From contig JASFXZ010000027.1 in the NCBI GenBank assembly GCA_032209605.1, positions 9,815,372 through 9,879,371 on the forward strand: 64,000 nucleotides of DNA, written 5' to 3'. Source of the stretch: Mactromeris polynyma. Lineage: Eukaryota > Mollusca > Bivalvia > Venerida > Mactridae. Numbering within the stretch: position 1 is the stretch's first letter; the number at the start of each line of letters is the position of its first letter. Below the pieces are notes generated by a model that was not told the DNA's origin, did no database searches, and worked only from the letters and a program-made list of their open reading frames with translations. Positions 57,401 through 64,000 of the stretch are shown here, in pieces. Made by a program: the position numbers and the translations under genes.

Positions 57401-60400
57401 AAAAACCGTTTAAATCCAATTATAGTGTAGAATATTTTACTGAATATCACTTAAAAGTTTGCCTACGGTTTGATTTTGGGCGGTCAGATGTTGTTAACAA
57501 TTTTATAGGTCACTAGGTCAAATATTAGGAAAATCTTCTGAAACTTGGTAAGAATATTTGTCTGCATGATATCGTATATACCCACGCACACAATAGACAC
57601 ACATATATCTTCAAGTTTGATTGTAGTCCTTTGCATAATCCATAGTTTTGCAAAAGCTACATGATGGTGAATTTATATTTCTAATTTGTATTGTTATTCT
57701 GCATTTCAGGAAGTCAACAAAACAGTATACACTTTACCATTAACAATCTCTTACAGTCCTATATCTGTGGGGAAACTGCGAATGTGGACCAACATGTTAG
57801 AATCTATAAAGATGTTGCATACTCTAGGTAATGTTATATTGTTTTTATTTCTCTCATGTTTCAGTTTTGATACCGTCTTTTCAAACGAAGCAAATTCTTT
57901 ATTTCGTCCATGTGGCTGCATTTTATTTGTATGCCTAAAACTGACTCTGACATTTTGTTTAATCAAGGTGAATATAATGCTCTATAGCTGGAATACTCGT
58001 TAAGCATCTAATAGTTAGGCATAAATATGAACCTTAAGAAAATTTCACTCAAACTTTTTTTACCTTTTTTTACGCCCTACGATGTATGTGGGAAGGCCTT
58101 CTTGTGTGAGGTCCAGTACGCCCTACGATCTATGTGGGAAGGCCTTCTTGTGTGAGGTCCTGTACGCCCTACGATCTATGTGGGAAGGTCTTCATGTGTG
58201 AGGTCCTGTATGCCCTACGATCTATGTGGGAGGCCTTCTTGTGTGAGGTCCTGTACACCCTACGATCTATGTGGGAAGGCCTTCATGTGTGAGGTCCTGT
58301 AAACCCTATGATCTATGTGGGAATGCCTTCTTGTGTGAGGTCCTGTACGCCCTACGATCTATGTGGGAATGCCTTCTTGTGTGATGTCCTGTACGCCCTA
58401 CGATCTATGTGGGAATGCCTTCTTGTGTGATGTCCTGTACACCCTACGATGTATGTGGGAAGGCCTTCTTGTGTGATGTCCAGTACGCCCTACGATGTAT
58501 GTGGGAAGGCCTTCCTGTGTGAGGTCCTGTACGCCCTACGATCTATGTGGGAATGCCTTCTTGTGTGATGTCCTGTACGCCCTACGATGTATGTGGGAAG
58601 GCCTTCTTGTGTGATGTCCTGTACACCCTACGATGTATGTGGGAATGCCTTCTTGTGTGATGTCCTGTACGCCCTACAATGTATGTGGGAATGCCTTCTT
58701 GTGTGATGTCCTGTACGCCCTACGATGTATGTGGGAAGGCCTTCCTGTGTGAGGTCCTGTACGCCCTACGATCTATGTGGGAATGCCTTCTTGTGTGATG
58801 TCCTGTACGCCCTACGATGTATGTGGGAAGGCCTTCTTGTGTGATGTCCTGTACACCCTACGATGTATGTGGGAATGCCTTCTTGTGTGATGTCCTGTAC
58901 GCCCTACAATGTATGTGGGAATGCCTTCTTGTGTGATGTCCTGTACGCCCTATGATGTATGTGGGAATGCCTTCTTGTGTGATGTCCTGTACGCCCTACG
59001 ATGTATGTGGGAATGCCTTCTTGTGTGATGTCCTGTACGCCCTACGATGTATGTGAGAAGGCCTTCCTATGTGATGTCCTGTACGCCCTACGATCTATGT
59101 GGGAAGGCCTTCTTGTGTGATGTCCTGTACGCCCTACGATGTATGTGGGAATGCCTTCTTGTGTGAGGTCCTGTACGCCCTACGATCTATGTGGGAAGGC
59201 CTTCTTGTGTGATGTCCTGTACGCCCTACGATGTATGTGGGAATGCCTTCTTGTGTGAGGTCCTGTACGCCCTACGATCTATGTGGGAAGGCCTTCTTGT
59301 GTGATGTCCTGTACACCCTACGATGTATGTGGGAAGGCCTTCTTGTGTGAGGTCCTGTACGCCCTACGATCTATGTGGGAAGGCCTTCTTGTGTGATGTC
59401 CTGTACACCCTACGATGTATGTGGGAAGGCCTTCTTGTGTGATGTCCTGTACGCCCTACGATCTATGTGGGAGGCCTTCTTGTGTGAGGTCCTGTACGCC
59501 CTACGATCTATGTGGGAGGCCTTCTTGTGTGAGGTCCTGTACGCCCTATGATGTATGTGGGAAGGCCTTTTTGTGTGAACTGCTAGCTTCACTTTCCATG
59601 AATTAGGTGCAAGTACTGGTTAGTTACACAGAAAACGGCCATCAAGAGTGATTAATATCTAAGTTGTAGTAACTGGTTTCACGATTGATGTAAAATAATT
59701 AAGTTTAAATTAAATACCATGTATGTATGAATGGTCATTCTCTTGAAGCTTGGCAGTGATATAAATTCCTACTAATCATACATGTTATTCCAATTTGAAA
59801 CTGAGCTGTTCAATCTTTGTCTAATTCCAGGTTTCACTGAGAAAGACTCGGATGAAATAAAAGGCATATTTTCTGATACCAACTTTGTGTTTCTCATGTT
59901 GACATTTGGTGTGGCAGCTGTACATGTAAGTAGTGTTTGCTGGAAACATGGGCAGTTCTTATATTGAATATCATTAGCCTAATTTGTTTGAATATATAAC
60001 CAAAACAATACTGTTTGTGATAGCTGAGATATCTGTACATTGTAAAGGGAGATCAATGTGTAGGAAAAACGGTGAAATGGTAGACACAGTGATTTTTTTT
60101 GAAATAATTCAACTGCTTGTGCCTTTTCAATTAGGAAAATATGCGCGATAAATCCCAAATTTGGGAAATTAAGGTAATGGTTGTTTTGCTGTGGTGTTTT
60201 TTTATATATATGAGGTGATTTAAGAGCAAAGATTCAAGGCAATGGTCTATTATAAATTGTTTAATACACAAAACCTGACTGAATTAAAAGAAATTCAGTC
60301 AGAGCGGGAAAAATGAACAAAGAATTAGGGGAAAATGGACACTTTTTGGTAAGGGGGAAACAGCCTATATTTGGCAGTAAAATTAACTAAAAAAATCGCT

Positions 60401-62945
60401 GTCGCATTTCATTTTCAGTTTCTTCCGATCAGGAGATGGATGGAAATTAGATATTTTGGCTTCAAAAATACTTTAAAAGATGACATTCATGAGGGGTGTC
60501 ATTAACAAGTGTTGTATGACTTTTCTAATTTGAACTATGTGTAGCAACTACAATGTACATATAATTGATCCTGTGGCTGAAATATTTACTTTATAATTTC
60601 TAGTTGCTGTTTGACTTCCTTGCGTTCAAGAATGATATAAGTTTCTGGAAGAATCGAGATACAATGGTGGGTTTATCAACACGAGCTGTAGTGTGGAGAT
60701 GTGTATCACAGGCCGTTATCTTCCTGTATTTGATGGATCAGGACACTAGTTTGTTAGTCTTAATACCTGCAGGAATTAGCACTTTCATAGAGGTACAGTT
60801 TGACATGTAATGACTTAATGGAAGAACCGCTAGATTCTTTAAATGTTTGAGTTTTGATCCGATTATTTTTTTGTGCTGTTTGAGCACCTTTCATGCCGAA
60901 ATGATTAAATACATAGAACAAGTGCCTGGTTTATGGGTACATACTAAAATTACTATGAATGGGATACTATGGAAATGTTTGATAACATAGCGTCTAAACA
61001 TTGAGACATCGTATACAGAGCAATCTCTCAAAGCTATACCCTTTGGGAGATGCAAATTGTGACTGTTGTTAAGAGGATGTTTCTGTAGAGAGGTTGAATA
61101 GATAGTAAATTTTGCTAAAGGAATATTCGATGGTGTTGTTGAAGAGATGGTCGCTATGGAGATGTTGGACAGTACTGATTTGTACAATGTACCAGTATAT
61201 CTATTAGCATTTTGCTCTTCTAACTTCTGGATGGCTTATGTCTGTTGTAGTTCAGCCATTTTTTATGTATGGCAGTCCTTTTGCATAATGAATCACCAAA
61301 TTTGGGTATTTATAAGGCTAAAATTTTAAATAATTTTACTGAAGGGGGATTCTCAGTAGGGGAAAATATATACTTTTTCTTGGCAAAGGAGGCCCAATAT
61401 CGGCCCCAAATTTGCCAAAAAGGAAGTGTTGTAGTTTTATAAGCTTATTGATAGTAACGTTGTTCGTTATGTTTACAGGCTTGGAAAGTAAAGAAGGCAT
61501 TTAAAGTGTCCGTTACTTGGAGTGGCATCATACCAAAATTTAACGTAAGTTGACATATGTGAGAATTAGAAGTTTTTCAATGTTTGTAGTATTGAATGAG
61601 TCTACCGGTACTTCTCGTTTTTCCTTTTCTGTCCTAACACATCATCATTATCACTAAATGCGTCTTTCTGCTAAGAGAATACAGTATAACTTTACTTTAA
61701 ACCACCTCACAATCAAGACCACCTCATTAATAAGACAATATTTTCATAGACCAGTTATTAAAGACGTATTCGGGAGTTGCCATTGCGCAACTTTAATGCA
61801 CATGTTCTTTTCGATTATTGTAGTGTTTGCATTGGGTTAAAGACGTATAAGGGAGTAGTTTACTATTTTCTTTTACGATGCAAAGATTTTCTGAACTATA
61901 AAATTTATAGTCACCAAGCACAATACAAATAATGATATCATTTTGTTTAATTGAAGGATTTCATTATAGTTTTGCAGTTTTCCTTCTACTTTCTTTTTCT
62001 ATATACTTTATTATTAAAAACAGAAATGTCATTGATATTTATAATTCTACATTTAAAATTATAAAATGATCTTCAATAAATATTTAAAACTAACACATTT
62101 TATGAAAATGTAAACTATAATGGGTTACCAAGTGTATTAAGGGTAAATATTTTCAACTTTCACTTTCCATATATATTACATTTGAAACACAATAAAACAA
62201 TCTTTATCTTAAAATCAAGACAGGTGACCTATTATTTTTATTTCATATTTTCATTCAGACAGTGACTCTCTTATAGTATACCAAGTTGTAAGAAAATCTC
62301 TGCGCTAGAAAAAATATAGTAAACTTGATTTTGCTCTATATTCATATGAAATATTCACGTTTTAAATCTTCATTATCATAAAATCGAGCAAGGTGACCTA
62401 TCATTTTTATTTCATATTTTGTTTAGATACATTACACTGATCAAATATAAAAAGTTTAAAGGAAATCTCTGCGTTAGAAAAAAAACGGCCTTATTGTAGG
62501 ATACGCCTTTAAATGATTTTCCCCATTTTTACTTGATAAGACCAGCTCTCAACTAAGACCAAAGCTGAAACCAGAATGATGTTCAGTTATTTCATATGAA
62601 ATGATTTTTCCATTCTTGGTTAAACCTTACATTCTTCTAGTGACAATCATAAAAAGTGGTATTAACTATTTAATTTTTAATTTTTTATTCACAATATGTA
62701 GAATCTCTGCAGGAAATACCTAGAATGTTAAGGTCCTTCATACTTGATATCACATTGTATAAGATGTGAAAAGCAAAGCCAAACTTTCATTTGTAGGGAC
62801 AGCATTTACAGTTCAGTGAACTGGAGAAAATGTGGTGCATGTACATAGTATATTCCATATTATTATTCTAAGATTGCATTTTTCATTGTTACAGTTTGGA
62901 ACCAGTAGTGACAAAGAACGTGAGACAGCACAGTTTGATTCTCAG
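51420..62945 (+). CDS. CLPTM1L: CLPTM1L (CRR9) membrane protein, 5' ten exons
   Basis: Exons are 51420-51581, 54489-54589, 55050-55236, 55960-56087, 57037-57109, 57710-57827, 59831-59925, 60604-60792, 61479-61544 and 62895-62945. They are all GT-AG and in frame, giving 390 codons; the rest lies beyond the window. It starts MKPSFTFIICGLFVVYMAYS, a signal-anchor. Marked family segments are RCIQPYITK, RRNGTLYLHVFV, LPVVYIDQLGFRIKDLM, GFTEKDSDEIKGIFSDTNF, LLFDFLAFKNDISFW and SLLVLIPAG. Sequons NLS, NFS, NVT, NGT and NKT lie in the luminal part. Membrane segments begin at exons 7-8. From the family this is an ER membrane protein, reported as a lipid scramblase for GPI-anchor synthesis. The start is the conserved Met. 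Its introns are packed with short TA-flanked elements and one minisatellite. Confidence 0.96.
52115..52404. repeat. 58-bp tandem repeat, 5 copies
   Basis: The unit is CAGTGTTCCTGAATGACTTA, CTGGTACTAACCTGTTCACA, CTTGTATCAGACGACAAA. Five nearly identical copies lie directly before a Tc1-like element in CLPTM1L intron 1. Confidence 0.95.
52424..53264 (+). mobile_element. Tc1/mariner-like element with broken transposase start
   Basis: Terminal inverted repeats are TTCAGACGCAAAAGAAAGTG (left) and the complement of CACTTTCTTTGCGTTTGAG (right), extended by GTGCACTTTT. TA flanks both ends. Inside, a frame from about 52713 begins MPRLSEHQCIDALMML and later reads TGTVADRPQSGRPRL, typical of the HTH region of Tc1-type transposases. 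Stops and frameshifts follow, and no DDE/D domain was seen. It is non-autonomous. Confidence 0.85.
53274..53470. repeat. Dispersed repeat with perfect 11-bp hairpin start
   Basis: ATGTCTCCCTC, TCTCC, GAGGGAGACAT is an exact palindrome, followed by GTCTGTCTGTCTGTCCGTCT and a CAGTTATGACCCTTTGATG segment. It abuts the Tc1-like element. The architecture matches the repeats at 23080 and 28215. Confidence 0.75.
53812..54070 (+). repeat. Dispersed repeat, copy 2 (partner at 12785-13030)
   Basis: Shared landmarks include ATACTGTTTGCTTGTATTT, TTACTTTGATTTTCTTTTG and GAAGTAACGTGAAAATAGCAG, in the same order and orientation as copy 1. Confidence 0.7.
54253..54428. mobile_element. TA-flanked MITE, 176 bp, CAGTCGGACC family
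   Basis: It begins CAGTCGGACCTTGTTTATTC and ends GAATGAGGTCTGACTG, with TA on both sides. Inside are CTATCCGAATACTCAGTATC and ATCCGAAATAA. Relatives are at 55528-55705 and 57121-57245, all in CLPTM1L introns. Confidence 0.82.
55262..55422. mobile_element. TA-flanked MITE, 161 bp, CAGTAAAACCT family
   Basis: The ends are CAGTAAAACCTTACTTAAAG and ATTATTGAGGTTTTACTG, flanked by TA. AAGACCACCTCAATATTAAG lies inside. It starts 25 bp after the exon ending 55236. A disrupted relative is at 61682-62567. Confidence 0.82.
55528..55705. mobile_element. TA-flanked MITE, 178 bp, CAGTCGGACC family
   Basis: It begins CAGTTGGATTTCGTTCATTT and ends AATAAACGATGTCGGACTG, with TA on both sides. It has the same length and internal motifs (TTCGAATAGCTCATTTCAA) as the copy at 54253. 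Confidence 0.8.
57121..57245. mobile_element. TA-flanked MITE, truncated CAGTCGGACC-family copy
   Basis: TA then CAGTTGGACCTCATTTATAT, then CTATCCGAATACTTGGTATC and TTGAAATGGGCTATTCGAAA. It lacks the 3' end. It starts 11 bp after the exon ending 57109. Confidence 0.7.
58071..59577. repeat. 46-bp minisatellite, about 33 copies, in a CLPTM1L intron
   Basis: The unit is GTACGCCCTACGATCTATGT, GGGAAGGCCTTCTTGTGTGA, GGTCCT, with ATCT or ATGT and AAGG or AATG variants. Variant strings repeat every few units, as in 58.5-58.7 kb and 58.75-58.95 kb. It lies between exons 6 and 7 and about 250 bp before exon 7. Confidence 0.95.
61682..62567. mobile_element. MITE interrupted by a TTAA-flanked insertion
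   Basis: The outer element is a CAGTAAAACCT-family relative (CAGTATAACTTTACTTTAAA, then AAGACCACCTCATTAATAAG on the left; ATAAGACCAGCTCTCAACT on the right). Within it, 61762-62508 is bounded by TTAA at 61758-61761 and 62509-62512, with inverted ends AGACGTATTC and GGATACGCCT. TTAA targets fit piggyBac- or Kolobok-type insertion, but no transposase was seen. The insert holds two copies of a GTGACCTAT.ATTTTTATTTC stretch. Confidence 0.6.
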
Positions 62946-63015
62946 GTAACTACAGGGTTTTAAAGATTAAAAATAAGTTTTTGATATCTTTAAATGAATT
63001 AAAAACTTACTGAAT

Positions 63016-63290
63016 TTTAGCTCACCCGAGCCCTATGTCTGTCATCCGTTGTCATCGTCGTCAACAATTTAGATTGTTAACACTGTAGAGGTAACATCTT
63101 TTACCTGATCTGCATGAAACTTGGCCAGAATGTTTGTCTCAATGAAATGTAGGCCAAGTTCGAAACTGGGTCACCTGGGGTCAAAAACTAGGTCAAATTA
63201 TAGTAAAACCTTGTTAACACTCTAGAGGTAACTTTTTTGACTTGATTAATATGAGACATGACCAGAATGTTTGTGTCAATGGTGGAGTTG
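63016..63290. repeat. Dispersed repeat, copy 2 of the 34063-34386 family
   Basis: GTCGTCAACAATTTAGATTG, TTAACACTGTAGAGGTAACA, CAGAATGTTTGTCTCAATGA and TTGTTAACACTCTAGAGGT match the ZFP64-intron copy in order. The 5' hairpin is mostly lost. Confidence 0.75.
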
Positions 63291-63296
63291 AGTTTG

Positions 63297-63335
63297 TTTA
63301 TCTTCGCCACCGGGATAACCCATATGGGCGAGTAT
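63297..63335 (-). mobile_element. Relic of the SINE 3' tail
   Basis: TCGCCACCGGGATAACCCAT then ATGGGCGA is the inverted form of the tail of the SINE at 48076-48352, with a few changes. No head is attached. Confidence 0.5.
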
Positions 63336-63724
63336 TCACTATTTTATTACACTATCATGGTACATACTATATCAACACTTTTGTTTTTAATTAAAAACTA
63401 TAGTGAATGTCTGTGTGTGTGTCTTATTCAAATATATAACTGTTTTTACATAATGTCTTTTAAATAGGTAATATATTTTTAAAAAATCTATTTTTCAAAT
63501 ACTATTTTTTAAAAGATATGCAATATTAAAAATACTGACTAGCAGTTAACTTTTTTTGTATATATATATTATGAACAGACTTCATCCTATTAAAAAATAA
63601 ATGTTTAAAAAGATTTTTATAAAAAATGATAAAATATAATAAATAAATAAGATTTACATTTTGTGGACCAGCCGCTTTAAAGATATAAAAATGAAGTCAT
63701 AAACTTTTGAATTCCTCTCTGCAG

Positions 63725-63772
63725 TATTTAAGGAAACAGGAAAGTATGGTAACAAAGTTTAAGTGTTCATTG
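63725..63772 (+). CDS. CLPTM1L: Candidate 48-nt in-frame exon of CLPTM1L
   Basis: CTCTCTGCAG precedes it and GTAAGT follows. It is 48 nt with no stop in the phase-0 frame left by exon 62895-62945. It would encode YLRKQESMVTKFKCSL. In vertebrate CLPTM1L the residues after the DTQ-like end of the previous exon are AMKYLSYLL, so this would be an insertion in a cytosolic loop. It may be an alternative exon or a chance match. Confidence 0.4.
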
Positions 63773-64000
63773 GTAAGTTGTGGTGACAAAACGAAAGAAC
63801 TTTCTAGGGCCTAAAAAACAAAGTATTTAAAATAATATACAATATTTACATAAAATATACATCTGACAGAGAGAGGAAATTTAAAAAGGAAGTTTTACAT
63901 ATAATGGTATTTTAAATTTCGACGGAGAGATGGTTCGGCGATGCTATATTGGAGCCAGGGTAGTGAATATGCTCTGTCCGAGCACTATATATTTTTTAAA

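Overview
The window looks like nuclear DNA of an animal, most likely a bivalve mollusc. It is AT-rich, the genes are split into short exons with GT-AG introns, and it holds many mobile-element remnants and minisatellites. The phylum is inferred from tracts such as AAAGGGCCATAACTCTG (about 43.3 kb) and GACCTTTGACCTCTACATG (about 7.8 kb), whose style I associate with bivalve genomes. The genes alone would fit any bilaterian.

Five conserved genes were rebuilt exon by exon, and every junction keeps the reading frame. (1) SNF8/VPS22 (ESCRT-II), + strand, 3' half only, about 275-3145. (2) RAB2, - strand, complete in 8 coding exons, 18291 down to 6438, 212 aa. (3) A ZFP64-like zinc-finger protein, + strand, 9 coding exons from 22851 to 36362; its first exon was not found. 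(4) NUTF2 (NTF2), - strand, complete in 4 exons, 43955 down to 40049, 126 aa. (5) CLPTM1L, + strand, 10 exons from 51420 to 62945, continuing beyond the window. They serve endosomal sorting, ER-Golgi traffic, transcription, Ran import and ER membrane lipid biology; they are neighbours, not a pathway.

The rest is mostly repeats. Eight minisatellite arrays have units of 24 to 59 bp. Most lie in introns, two of them directly against a splice acceptor (22.85 kb and 34.8 kb). Repeat families with periods of about 135-170 bp lie at 1.4, 6.9, 21, 23 and 43 kb. Mobile elements include a pogo/Tigger-like element with a CENP-B-type helix-turn-helix relic (24580-25829), several short TA-flanked elements with CAG...CTG ends, a Tc1-like element with a broken transposase start (52424-53264), an unidentified long-TIR element in a 1.2-kb and a 250-bp version, hAT-like MITEs, a tRNA-derived SINE, two tRNA-like SINE heads in tandem and a LINE 3' fragment.

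No CRISPR array, operon, prokaryotic gene or intact tRNA was seen. I did not find a clear-cut new multigene system. The most unusual features are the minisatellites at splice sites, the long-TIR family, the dispersed repeats with terminal hairpins, and a possible in-frame 48-nt exon in CLPTM1L.
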